Below, piece by piece: positions 22,662 to 32,290 of a DNA stretch of 64,000 nucleotides; positions within the stretch are counted from its first letter, which is position 1; each line of letters begins with the position of its first letter. A program made the translations under genes and the position numbers. The stretch covers positions 62,001 to 126,000 of the forward strand of contig CAISYC010000068.1 of assembly GCA_903889565.1 (NCBI GenBank), given 5' to 3'. The notes under the pieces are model-generated. The model made no database searches. It saw only the letters and a list, made by a program, of their open reading frames with translations, and was not told the origin of the DNA. The DNA comes from an uncultured beta proteobacterium. Lineage in GTDB: Bacteria > Pseudomonadota > Gammaproteobacteria > Burkholderiales > SG8-41.

Positions 22662-24161
22662 ATGCATGCGTCGTTGAAAACGCCCACGCTCATGATGGCG
22701 GCGTTAACGCTGGCGGGCTGCGTCAGCCAGCAGGGCCTGGACACGCATGCCGCTGCCATCGATGCCGATCAATTGCTTGCCGTGCGTTCGTTGGCCGACG
22801 CAACCCCCGCGGCGGCCGCGTGGCCGCGCAGCGAATGGTGGAAGTCGTTCGGCGACCCGCAACTCGATCAACTGATGAGCGAAGCGTTGGCGGGCAGTCC
22901 GACGCTCCGCGTCGCCGCGGCGCGGGCGCGCAAGGCGCTGGCGATTACGCAGGTCGCGCAGGCGGCACTCGCGCCGCAGGTCAACGCCGACGCCGAGGCA
23001 ACGCGCGAACAATTTTCCGGACGCTCGACCGTGCCGCCGCCGTATGCCGGAACCTGGCAGACCCAGGCCCAGCTCGAAGCAACCCTCAATTACGAAGTCG
23101 ATTTGTGGGGCAAGAACCGCGCCGCGTATGCAAGTGCGGTGGGGCAGGCGAAAGCCGCCGAGGTTGATGCGTTTGCCGCGCGCCTTGCATTGACGGTGAA
23201 TATCGCGCAGGCCTATGTGCAATTGCAGCGCGCATTCATGCAACTCGATATCGCCGAAAAGACACTGAAGGAGCGCGAGCAGATCCACCGTCTTACGCTC
23301 GATCGATTTGACGCCGGCATCGACTCGCGCCTTGCGGTAAAGCAGACAGAGTCGGCGCTGCCCGCTGCGCGCGAGCAGATTGCGCAGTGGCAGGAGAGCA
23401 TCGGTCTTGCGCGCAATCAGCTCGCCGCGCTGGTCGGGCAGGGGCCGGATCGCGGACTCGCGCTGGCGCGCCCGGCCGTTCATCTGCTCGCCGGTCTCGA
23501 AATTCCGTCGGTGCTGCCGGCGCAACTGCTCGGCCGCCGGCCCGATATTGTTGCCCAACGCTGGCGCGTCGAGGCCTCGCGCAAGGATATCGAGGTGGCG
23601 CGCGCGCAGTTCTATCCCAACCTCAATCTCGCCGCCTTCATCGGTTTTCAGAGCATCGGCCTGCCGGGCTTTCTGCAGGCGGCAAGCTCGATGACGGGCG
23701 CCGGCCCCGCGCTGACGCTGCCGCTGTTCGACGGCGGCCGTTTGCGCGGCAACCTGGCCGGGCGCAACGCCGATTTCGATCTTGCCGTCGAAACCTATAA
23801 CCAGGCGCTGGTCGATGGCTTGCGCGACGTGGTCGATCAATTGACCTCCCGCCGCAGCGTCGATGAGCAGCACCGCCAGCAGCAACTGGCCGAAGTCACG
23901 GCGCAGGAAGCCTACGATCTGGCGCTGCTGCGTTTTCGCGAGGGCGTCGGCAACTATCTCGAGGTGCTGACCGCTGAATCGCAGTTGCTCGCGCAGCAAA
24001 GCCTCGATGTCGAATTGCGCGCGCGCGAGCTCGCGCTGTCGATCAATCTGGCGCGCGCGCTCGGCGGCGGATTCGACGCCGAACCCATTGCGCTGCCGGT
24101 GGCGGCGGCCGGCCAGACATCGCCGAAGTCATCGTGGCTGAGCCGGATCTTTGCGCACTGA
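22662..24161 (+). CDS. Outer-membrane efflux lipoprotein (NodT/OprM-like)
   Basis: lipobox LTLAGC, two OEP-type repeats, LNYEVDLWGKNRAAYASA, EGVGNYLEVLTAESQLL. Confidence 0.93.
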   Translation: MHASLKTPTLMMAALTLAGCVSQQGLDTHAAAIDADQLLAVRSLADATPAAAAWPRSEWWKSFGDPQLDQLMSEALAGSPTLRVAAARARKALAITQVAQAALAPQVNADAEATREQFSGRSTVPPPYAGTWQTQAQLEATLNYEVDLWGKNRAAYASAVGQAKAAEVDAFAARLALTVNIAQAYVQLQRAFMQLDIAEKTLKEREQIHRLTLDRFDAGIDSRLAVKQTESALPAAREQIAQWQESIGLARNQLAALVGQGPDRGLALARPAVHLLAGLEIPSVLPAQLLGRRPDIVAQRWRVEASRKDIEVARAQFYPNLNLAAFIGFQSIGLPGFLQAASSMTGAGPALTLPLFDGGRLRGNLAGRNADFDLAVETYNQALVDGLRDVVDQLTSRRSVDEQHRQQQLAEVTAQEAYDLALLRFREGVGNYLEVLTAESQLLAQQSLDVELRARELALSINLARALGGGFDAEPIALPVAAAGQTSPKSSWLSRIFAH

Positions 24162-24226
24162 CGGCGGGTCCCCTCTTGCCGTGACCTGAATATTTTGAAT
24201 TTGCTGCACTGAATGCATGGAGAGAC

Positions 24227-25516
24227 ATGATGGATAAACACGCCGGACAAAGCGCCAATGAAAACGGCGCAACCGCCAACGCCAATCGCCGGCGCTGGAT
24301 CGGCCTCATTGTGGTTGTGGTCGCACTGAGCGGCGCCGCCTATGGCGGATACTGGGGGTTAGTGGCGCGTTATTACGAATCCACCGATAACGCCTACGTC
24401 GGCGGCAACGTCGTGCAGATCACGCCGCAGGTGGCGGGCACGGTGGTTGCCATCGGCGCGGACGACACACAGTTTGTCAAAGCCGGCCAGGTGCTGGTCA
24501 GACTCGACAAGGCGGATTCGGTAGTCGCGTTGCAGCAGGCCGAAAGCCAGCTGGCCAAAACCGTGCGCGATGTGCGCAACCTGTTTGCGTCGAGCGCGCA
24601 ACAACAGGCCAACGTCGAGGTCAGGCAATCGGATCTCGCCCGCGCACAGGACGATCTCGCGCGGCGCGAACGGCTGGCCGGCTCCGGTGCAATTTCGCGC
24701 GAGGAGGCGCAGCACGCGCGCGACGCCGTGAAAAGCGCGCAGGCCGCGCTTGCCGCCGCGCAGCAACAACTGGTTGCGACGCGCGCGCTGGTTGATCGCA
24801 CCAGCGTCGAGCAGCATCCGGATGTGCAGCACGCGGCGGCCGCGGTCAAGGATGCCTACCTCGCCTACGCGCGCACCGCTCTGCCGGCGCCGGTGGCCGG
24901 GTTTGTCGCCAAACGCAATGTGCAACTGGGGCAGCGCGTGGGCCCCGGCACGACGCTGATGGCGGTGGTGCCGCTCGATCAGGTGTGGGTCGATGCGAAC
25001 TTCAAGGAGGCCCAGCTTGCCGGCATGCGCGCCGGCCAGCCGGTGTCGCTCACCGCCGACATCTACGGCAGAAAAATCGTTTATCACGGCAAGGTCAGCG
25101 GCTTCGGCGCCGGCACCGGCGCGGCGTTCGCGTTGTTGCCGGCGCAAAACGCCAGCGGCAACTGGATCAAGATCGTGCAACGCGTGCCGGTGCGCATTGC
25201 GCTCGATCCGGGCGAACTGGCGGCGCACCCGCTGCAGATCGGCCTATCGATGCAGGCCGAGGTCGATACGCATGATCGCGATGGCGTGCGACTGCCGCAG
25301 GTTGCGCAAGCCGCGCCCGTTTACCAGACCGATGTATTCGAGGTGCTCGACAAGCTTGCGGAAACGCGGGTCAGGGAAGTGATCGCTGCCAACCGCGGGC
25401 TTGATCCGCACGCGGCAGCACACGCCGACGCTGCTGCCGCCGCAACCGGGGGCGACGCACCGGATGCGGCTGGCCGCGCCGGGCGCGCCGCAGTGGCCCG
25501 TGCAAGACCGCTGTAA
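24227..25516 (+). CDS. emrA: HlyD/EmrA family membrane fusion protein
   Basis: N-terminal TM, STDNAYVGGNVVQITPQVAGTV, ARTALPAPVAGFVAKRNVQLGQRV. Confidence 0.9.
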   Translation: MMDKHAGQSANENGATANANRRRWIGLIVVVVALSGAAYGGYWGLVARYYESTDNAYVGGNVVQITPQVAGTVVAIGADDTQFVKAGQVLVRLDKADSVVALQQAESQLAKTVRDVRNLFASSAQQQANVEVRQSDLARAQDDLARRERLAGSGAISREEAQHARDAVKSAQAALAAAQQQLVATRALVDRTSVEQHPDVQHAAAAVKDAYLAYARTALPAPVAGFVAKRNVQLGQRVGPGTTLMAVVPLDQVWVDANFKEAQLAGMRAGQPVSLTADIYGRKIVYHGKVSGFGAGTGAAFALLPAQNASGNWIKIVQRVPVRIALDPGELAAHPLQIGLSMQAEVDTHDRDGVRLPQVAQAAPVYQTDVFEVLDKLAETRVREVIAANRGLDPHAAAHADAAAAATGGDAPDAAGRAGRAAVARARPL

Positions 25517-25537
25517 TCGACGGCGCGGAATCAAGGC

Positions 25538-27085
25538 ATGAGTGAAAGCGCCATGGCGCAGACGCCACCGCCGCCGCTCAAGGGCGCCGCGCTGGTGGTC
25601 GGCACGATTGCCCTGTCGCTGGCGACCTTCATGAACGTACTCGATACTTCGATCGCCAACGTGTCGATTCCGGCGATTGCCGGCGACCTGGGCGTTTCAC
25701 CCGATCAGGGCACCTGGGTGATCACGCTGTTCGGCGTCGCCAACGCGATTTCGCTGCCGTTGACCGGCTGGCTGGCGCAGCGCTTCGGCCAGGTCCGCTT
25801 GTTTCTGACGTCGGTGTTGTTGTTCGTATTGGCATCGTGGCTGTGCGGACTGGCGACCTCGTTCGAGATGCTGCTGTTCTTTCGCATCGTCCAGGGCGCG
25901 GTCGCGGGACCGATGATTCCGCTGTCGCAGACGCTGCTGCTGTCGAGCTATCCACCGCAGAAGTCGGGCATGGCGCTCGGCATGTGGGCATTGACCACGC
26001 TGGTCGCGCCGGTGGCCGGACCGCTGCTCGGCGGCTGGATTACCGACAACATCGCGTGGCCGTGGATTTTTTACATCAACGTGCCGGTCGGCTTGGCGGC
26101 AGCGGCGCTGACGTGGACGATTTATCGCCATCGCGAATCGCCGAAGAAATCATTGCCCATCGACGGCGTCGGTCTGGGGTTGCTGGTGGTGTGGGTCGGT
26201 TCGCTGCAGGTTCTGCTCGACAAGGGCAAGGATCTCGACTGGTTCGGCTCGAATCAGATTGTCATACTGGCAATCGTCGCAGTGATCGGCTTCTCGCTGT
26301 TCGTTGCATGGGAGCTGACCGAGGCGCATCCGGTGGTCGATCTGCGTTTTTTCACGCGGCGCAATTTTCTGATCGGCACGCTATCCGTTTCGCTCGGCTA
26401 CGGCGCGTTTTTCGGCAATCTCGTGCTGTTGCCGCTGTGGTTGCAGCAATACATGGGCTATACCGCCACGCTGGCCGGCCTTGCGCTGGCGCCGGTCGGC
26501 ATACTTGCCATGCTGCTCACGCCGCTGGTCGGCAAGCACAGCCAGAAAGGCGACCCGCGAATCTTGGCGACCACCGCCTTCCTCATATTCGCGCTGGTGC
26601 TGTGGCTGCGCGGCGGCTTCAATCCTCAGGCCGACTTCGGAACCATCATGGTGCCGACGATCATCCAGGGCGCGGCGATGGCGTTCTTTTTCATTCCCCT
26701 GGTCGGATTGACGCTGTCAGGTCTCAAGCCGCAGGATGTCGCAAGCGCATCGGGGCTGACCAATTTCGTGCGCATCACGATGGGCTCTTTCGGCACCTCG
26801 ATTGCGACCACGCTGTGGTCCGACCGCGCGGCGCTGCATCACGCGCGGCTGGTCGAACACGTCTCGGCGTACGACCCGGCGACGCTGCAGGCGCTGGCGA
26901 ATTTGCAGACCTCCGGTTTTACCGACGGACAGTCGCGCGGCATGCTCAATCAGTTGATCGACCAGCAGGCGGCGACATGGGCGGCGACCGACATCTTCAA
27001 CGCCTCTGCGCTGTTATTCCTGTCATTGATTGCCGTGGTGTGGCTGGCGCGGCCGGCGCGCACTAGACGGATCGCGCCTGGCTGA
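25538..27085 (+). CDS. emrB: DHA2 family MFS drug efflux permease
   Basis: MNVLDTSIANVSIPAIAGDLGVSPDQGTWVITLF, WRWIFYINVPVG-like WPWIFYINVPVG, about 14 hydrophobic segments. Confidence 0.93.
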   Translation: MSESAMAQTPPPPLKGAALVVGTIALSLATFMNVLDTSIANVSIPAIAGDLGVSPDQGTWVITLFGVANAISLPLTGWLAQRFGQVRLFLTSVLLFVLASWLCGLATSFEMLLFFRIVQGAVAGPMIPLSQTLLLSSYPPQKSGMALGMWALTTLVAPVAGPLLGGWITDNIAWPWIFYINVPVGLAAAALTWTIYRHRESPKKSLPIDGVGLGLLVVWVGSLQVLLDKGKDLDWFGSNQIVILAIVAVIGFSLFVAWELTEAHPVVDLRFFTRRNFLIGTLSVSLGYGAFFGNLVLLPLWLQQYMGYTATLAGLALAPVGILAMLLTPLVGKHSQKGDPRILATTAFLIFALVLWLRGGFNPQADFGTIMVPTIIQGAAMAFFFIPLVGLTLSGLKPQDVASASGLTNFVRITMGSFGTSIATTLWSDRAALHHARLVEHVSAYDPATLQALANLQTSGFTDGQSRGMLNQLIDQQAATWAATDIFNASALLFLSLIAVVWLARPARTRRIAPG

Positions 27086-27296
27086 GTGCCGGTTCAAAGC
27101 AGTTGCCCCCCGGGGTGCTGCATGAGTATGGCGTGCCCGGTTTTGATCCTGACGGCTACCGCCGCGACGAGGTGAATGGCGGCACCCTGCGGTTGTAAGG
27201 AAGCGCGCCCCGGAACGACTCAGGCGCATGGATGTCGAATGCGCGGACGCTGTAAGATCGCGTTCACCGGAAAACGAAATTGTGAAGGTGCCTATC

Positions 27297-27965
27297 ATGT
27301 CGAATACCGTGCAGGGCAGGTTCGGACGTTTGTTTAATGTGCTGGTCGTGACCGCGCTCGCGGCGTGCAGCGTGTCGGACGCGGCGGTGACGTTGCCGGA
27401 TCCGGCGGTGGATGCGCAGGCGAAGGGCACGCAGACCGCGGTGTTCGCCGGCGGTTGTTTCTGGGGCATCGAGGCCGTGTTCGAGCATGTGAAGGGCGTA
27501 ACGCAGGCGGTTTCCGGTTATGCCGGCGGCAGTGCCGACACCGCCGATTACCGCAAGGTCAGTTCGGGCACCACCGGACACGCCGAATCGGTGCAGGTGA
27601 CCTACGATCCCGCCGTAGTCAGCTACGGGCAGTTGCTCAAGGTGTTCTTTTCGGTCGCGCACAATCCGACCGAACTCAACCGCCAGGGGCCGGATACCGG
27701 CACGCAATACCGCTCGGCGATCTTCTACGGAAGCGACGACGAGAAGCGCGTGGCGCAGGCTTACATCGCGCAATTGCAGTCCGCCAAAGTGTTTTCGCGT
27801 CCGATCGTGACCGAAGTGTCGCCGTTGAAGGCGTTTTATGCGGCCGAGGCCTATCATCAGGATTACCTCGCGCATCACCCCGATCAGCCGTACATCGTTT
27901 ACAACGATCTACCGAAAATCGCCAATCTCAAACAGCAGTTTCCGAAACTCTACGTCGAACGCTGA
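27297..27965 (+). CDS. msrA: Exported (lipo)protein MsrA, second methionine sulfoxide reductase A
   Basis: FAGGCFWGIEAVFEHVKGV, GYAGGSADTADY; N-terminal hydrophobic stretch ending LAAC. Confidence 0.92.
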   Translation: MSNTVQGRFGRLFNVLVVTALAACSVSDAAVTLPDPAVDAQAKGTQTAVFAGGCFWGIEAVFEHVKGVTQAVSGYAGGSADTADYRKVSSGTTGHAESVQVTYDPAVVSYGQLLKVFFSVAHNPTELNRQGPDTGTQYRSAIFYGSDDEKRVAQAYIAQLQSAKVFSRPIVTEVSPLKAFYAAEAYHQDYLAHHPDQPYIVYNDLPKIANLKQQFPKLYVER

Positions 27966-27998
27966 AGTGCAAACAAACCCGCGCGGCGCCGCCGGGTC

Positions 27999-29183
27999 TC
28001 ACAGCAGGTTGAGGTTTTTCGGCGCCACGCCGGCGAAGACGCGGTCGAGTTGCGCGTTGCCAAGCCCGTACATGCGCGCGAACAATCCGCCGAACACTGC
28101 GCGGTATTCGTTGAGCACCGGGTAATCGCGGTTCTGAAACAGCGTGTTCTGCTCGACGCGGATTTGCTCGCCGGCGACGCTGGGGCTGTGCAGACCGCCG
28201 CCCAGCACCCAGTAAACGCTGCCGTGGCCGTGGTCGGTGCCGCGGTTGCCGTTCTCGCGGAAGGTGCGGCCGAATTCGCTGATGACGACGACGACCGTGT
28301 CCTGCCACGCACCGCCGATTTCGTCGGCGAAGCCGGCCAGGCCGCGGCCGAGTTCTTCGAGACGGCCGGCGAGGTAGCCGCTGGCGCCGCCTTCGCCGAC
28401 ATGCGTGTCCCAGCCACCGACATCGACGAAGCCGACGTTGAACTGTTCCTTCATCAGCTTGGCGATGCGTCGCGCTTCGAGTTCGAAGCCCTTGGTGGTG
28501 ATGGCGTTGCGGCTGGCCGCCTCCATTTCGCCGGCCATTTCCTTCATCACCTCGTTGCGCACCGTGAAGCCCTCGGCGACCTGTGTGGCCAGCCCGGTGT
28601 TTTGATACATCGCGGCGATGTTGGCGCTCTGGCGCGGATCGACGCCGGGTTTGCCGAGCGAGCGCAGCGCCATGTTCGGCACCTGAATCTCGCCATTGAG
28701 CATGATCGGCAGTTGGTCGGTGAATGCGATCGCATGCGATCCCGTCAGCACGCTGACCAGCCGGTTAAGGAAGCCGGAGTTGTAATTGCGCGTGCCGTTC
28801 AACGCCTGGCCGAGTTCGATGCTGTCCTGGGTTTCGAAGTGACTGCGCGTGAGGTCGTCGGTGCCGGCAAACGGAATGAACGCCGCCTGGCCTTTCTGCA
28901 CCAGCGGATAAATCGAGTCGCGCAGCGCCGGATGCAGGCCCCAGTTGGCGTCGAGCGGCAGCGCGGCATTGGCGCCCGCGCCGGGTTTGGGCACCGCGAT
29001 ATTGGGCCGCGCTTCGTAATAAAAATTGCTGGAGACCGGTACCAGCAGATTGGCGGCGTCGTAGCCGCCGCGCATGAACACCACCAGCACGCGCGCAGAC
29101 GTTTGCGGCGCGGCGAACAGGCGGGTGTTTGTTGACAGCAGCGGCGCGGCCACCAGCAGTTTTAACAGTTCGCGTCGTTTCAT
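27999..29183 (-). CDS. DUF1501 domain-containing protein
   Basis: MKRRELLKLLVAAPLL leader, VVFMRGGYDAANLLVP, WDTHVGEGG, VISEFGRTFRENGNRGTDHGHGSVYWVLGG. Confidence 0.9.
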   Translation of the reverse strand: MKRRELLKLLVAAPLLSTNTRLFAAPQTSARVLVVFMRGGYDAANLLVPVSSNFYYEARPNIAVPKPGAGANAALPLDANWGLHPALRDSIYPLVQKGQAAFIPFAGTDDLTRSHFETQDSIELGQALNGTRNYNSGFLNRLVSVLTGSHAIAFTDQLPIMLNGEIQVPNMALRSLGKPGVDPRQSANIAAMYQNTGLATQVAEGFTVRNEVMKEMAGEMEAASRNAITTKGFELEARRIAKLMKEQFNVGFVDVGGWDTHVGEGGASGYLAGRLEELGRGLAGFADEIGGAWQDTVVVVISEFGRTFRENGNRGTDHGHGSVYWVLGGGLHSPSVAGEQIRVEQNTLFQNRDYPVLNEYRAVFGGLFARMYGLGNAQLDRVFAGVAPKNLNLL

Positions 29184-29198
29184 TGCGGACTCCCTCAA

Positions 29199-30767
29199 TC
29201 AGCGGTGCATGAATTCGGGTGACGACAGGAGATACATATTCCATTCCTGCGGCGAGCCGGCCTGATCGAGCGCCTGACGCGTCGGCGTGCCCAGCGTTTT
29301 TTGCATGGCGTTGAAATACAGCGCGTTGGCGAGTTGCGGGAAGGCGGCGCGTTCGACCGGTTGCGGGCCGTCGGTTTTGAACAGGCCGGCGCTGCCGTAA
29401 CCGATGGCGCGCGCGATTTCGAAACGAGTCGCCATCTGACCGGGGCTCGACCATGCGGACTCGATCAGCGGATAACCGTCGGGTGTCGCGCGGCCGTAGA
29501 GCGGCTCGCCCATGCGATTGAGCCAGTTGATAATCGGGCCGGTGTTGAGAATCACCTTGTCGTCATAGGCGAGGCGCACCGCGGAAATCACGTAGTGCAG
29601 CGGATCCTTGAACTTGCGGCCGAGCGATTGCGTGAATTCCGACGATTCGAACAGCATGCGCAGGGTGGCCGCAATATCGCCGTCGGTGGATTGAAAAGTG
29701 CGCGCCATGCGCTCGACCAGCGCCGGCGGCGGTTCGTCGGCAACTAAATAGACCGCCAGCTTGCGGCTGATGAAATTGGCCGTCGCCGGCTGGCGGGCGA
29801 GACGGTCGATCGCCTCGTCGAGTTCGGCGAGCCCGCGGCCGCGCACCGTCTGGCCGAGAAAGGTTTTGTCGCCGTAGTCGTGACGGTTCGGATTGAATTC
29901 GAAGAGGCCATTGCGCACGTACTGGTTCTGCAATTGCGGCCGCACCGCCGGCGCGGCCGGCGCGACGTTGACGCCGACGCCGGTGAGAATGCGCGCGAGT
30001 TCCTGCACATCGCGCTGGGTGTAGCCGCCGTTGACGCCCAGCGTGTGCAGTTCCATCAGTTCGCGCGCATAGTTCTCGTTGATGCGCCCGGCGGCATTTT
30101 GTTCGTTGTCGAGGTAGCGCAGCATTGCCGGGTGATAGACGGTGGCCTTGAGCAGATCGCGGAAACGTCCCAGCGCATGCGCGTGGATGGCGTGCTCTTC
30201 GTAATCGCCGAGCAGCACGCGGATGTTGCTCTTGTACTGATGCACGTTGAAGTGGTTCATCCAGAACCACGTCATCTGCTCCTGCAGCTGGTTGTTCGAA
30301 TACAGCGCGCGCAGCAGCGAACGCGTCGCCGCCTCGCGGCCGATGCGGTTTAGTTCCTGCTGATAGGCCTGCTGCGCCGCTTTCTTTTCATCGGGATCGA
30401 CCACGGCATCGCTGTCCTTGCGCCGCTGCTCGAGTTCGAGCACGAGCTCGGCGAGTGGCCGCTGCGTGATGGTCATGGCGTCTATCTGGGTCTGCACTTC
30501 CGGCGGCAGCGCGGCCGGTGCGGGGCGCAATTGCTGATCCAGGTAACGCGCGCTGCCGGCGTTTGCAATTTGCCGCGCCGAGCTGGTGCTGGCACCCCAG
30601 GTGAGGCGGTCGAGCAGGCGCAACTGCAGGCCAGCATCGACCGCGCGAGGGGCGGCATCAGTGCGCGGCGGCGCTTCTGCCGGGACCGGGGTCGCGCAGG
30701 CGGTGACCATGCCGAGGCAGGCGGCGAGCACCGGGAGGCGTAGGCGGGAAAACGCGATCTTGTGCAT
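29199..30767 (-). CDS. DUF1800 domain-containing lipoprotein
   Basis: start CAT at 30765-30767; lipobox MVTAC, RLTWGAS, MTWFWMNHFNVH, NENYARELMELHTLGVNGGYTQRDVQELARILTG. Confidence 0.9.
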   Translation of the reverse strand: MHKIAFSRLRLPVLAACLGMVTACATPVPAEAPPRTDAAPRAVDAGLQLRLLDRLTWGASTSSARQIANAGSARYLDQQLRPAPAALPPEVQTQIDAMTITQRPLAELVLELEQRRKDSDAVVDPDEKKAAQQAYQQELNRIGREAATRSLLRALYSNNQLQEQMTWFWMNHFNVHQYKSNIRVLLGDYEEHAIHAHALGRFRDLLKATVYHPAMLRYLDNEQNAAGRINENYARELMELHTLGVNGGYTQRDVQELARILTGVGVNVAPAAPAVRPQLQNQYVRNGLFEFNPNRHDYGDKTFLGQTVRGRGLAELDEAIDRLARQPATANFISRKLAVYLVADEPPPALVERMARTFQSTDGDIAATLRMLFESSEFTQSLGRKFKDPLHYVISAVRLAYDDKVILNTGPIINWLNRMGEPLYGRATPDGYPLIESAWSSPGQMATRFEIARAIGYGSAGLFKTDGPQPVERAAFPQLANALYFNAMQKTLGTPTRQALDQAGSPQEWNMYLLSSPEFMHR

Positions 30768-30934
30768 GAGCGGCCCTGTTGGCTGATGTTGCGTCTGCAG
30801 CGCGAACAAAAGAGATGACGGCGATTCGAGATGGCAGTCTAACGCGGCTTTGGCGGTGGCGGATGACGGCGGGGGCGGGGATTGCTGCCTATCTTGTAAG
30901 CAACTGTAACGGCGGCGTCTGCGCCGGGAAGTGC

Positions 30935-31207
30935 CTAGCGGTCGTGGCGGATTTGCGCGGGTTTGGCCGGCGCTTCGACGGTGAATTCGCCTTCGAGCAC
31001 GTCGGCAGGCGCGCGCTCGGCCGCGGTCCGCGGTCGCAGCAGGCGGCGCAGCGCGAGTGCCAGCAGGCCGGCGCCGGCCGCGAACACGAAAAATACGAAG
31101 AAGAAAAACGCCAGCGTGAGCAGCGTCAACGCGGCCACACCGCCCAATACGCGGCCGAGCCAAGTTCGAGGCAGGGTGAAGGTGCGGAATTCAATGCGTT
31201 GGGTCAT
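30935..31207 (-). CDS. Small membrane protein
   Basis: 90 aa with a long hydrophobic segment LTLLTLAFFFFVFFVFAAGAGLLALAL and acidic tail VLEGEFTVE. Confidence 0.6.
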   Translation of the reverse strand: MTQRIEFRTFTLPRTWLGRVLGGVAALTLLTLAFFFFVFFVFAAGAGLLALALRRLLRPRTAAERAPADVLEGEFTVEAPAKPAQIRHDR

Positions 31208-31264
31208 CAGCGATCTGATCCCGCAATCCGCATTAAGTTCGACAGGCGAGGCTGTATTTCGCCA

Positions 31265-32053
31265 TCAGATATCGCGATATTGCAGCCGGTCTTCCGGATT
31301 CATGGCGTCGAGCTCCGATTTAAGGATGCAGATGAGCTCGTTGTCGCCGATGCCGCGCACCGAGATTTTTTTGGTGATCACGCCGCTGTGAAAGAATTCG
31401 CCGGCATTGGGGTCGTCGATATTGATGCCGCGGCGGTTGAAAGCAAACGAGGTGCCCGGCAGTTTCTGGATGCGCGCTGCCATGTTGATGCAGGAGCCGA
31501 CAAAATCCTCGCCGTCGCCGATCGAATAAACGGTGCCGCGCGCGAGTCCGCAACGCAGCAGCGGCGGCGCATCGGTGACCTTGGTGCTGACCATCGGATA
31601 GAAATCGTGCGCGTAACGCAGACAGATTTCGCGGCCGGTGACGACGATGTTACGCCGCGCGTTCTCGTCGGGGCGCGACACATCCCACAGCACCAGCACG
31701 CCGTCGCCGAGAAATTTGACGAAAAACGGCAGCGGCCCGAGCAGCAGCACGCCCTCGTCGTATTCCTCGAACACCATCTCCGAACGGATCTGCTTCATCA
31801 GCCAGTCGAGAAAGAGCTTGAGAAACACCGGCACCGACAGGTGGGGCTCGATCTGCTTGCGGAAATTGGTGAAGCCGCTCAAATCGAACACCGCGGCGAT
31901 CGAATCGGTGGCTACACCGCCGTGGGTCAGTTCGCCGAGGCCGAGAATCGGCGAATTGAAACGCTCGAAGGCTGCTCTGGTCAACAGCCGCCGTCTCGTA
32001 TTTTCGACGGTGGCGATGACGTAATCGGAATCTTTGACTTTGTAGGTGCTCAT
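31265..32053 (-). CDS. Class III nucleotidyl (adenylate/guanylate) cyclase-like protein
   Basis: VFDLSGFTNF and VKFLGDGVLVLWD (both metal-Asp motifs), VGSCINMAARIQ (N-x3-R). Confidence 0.75.
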   Translation of the reverse strand: MSTYKVKDSDYVIATVENTRRRLLTRAAFERFNSPILGLGELTHGGVATDSIAAVFDLSGFTNFRKQIEPHLSVPVFLKLFLDWLMKQIRSEMVFEEYDEGVLLLGPLPFFVKFLGDGVLVLWDVSRPDENARRNIVVTGREICLRYAHDFYPMVSTKVTDAPPLLRCGLARGTVYSIGDGEDFVGSCINMAARIQKLPGTSFAFNRRGINIDDPNAGEFFHSGVITKKISVRGIGDNELICILKSELDAMNPEDRLQYRDI

Positions 32054-32117
32054 GCGGAAATCGCGGTTTGTCGGGGAGCGCGATGTTGATTGCAACAACC
32101 GCATTGAGATGACCGGA

Positions 32118-32192
32118 TGGTGGGCGGTACTGGGATCGAACCAGTGACCCCTGCCGTGTGAAGGCAGTGCTCTACCGCTGAGCTAACCGCCC
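32118..32192 (-). tRNA. tRNA-Val(CAC), CCA encoded
   Basis: reverse complement GGGCGGTTAGCTCAGCGGTAGAGCACTGCCTTCACACGGCAGGGGTCACTGGTTCGATCCCAGTACCGCCCACCA folds as a cloverleaf; anticodon CAC. Confidence 0.95.
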
Positions 32193-32290
32193 AAATGGTC
32201 ATGCTGCGGGAGGCGAATATTACCATCACACGGGCATGGCTTCAAACCCGCCGCGTTATAATCGCGGCTGATTCCCGACCGCTTTTTCCC

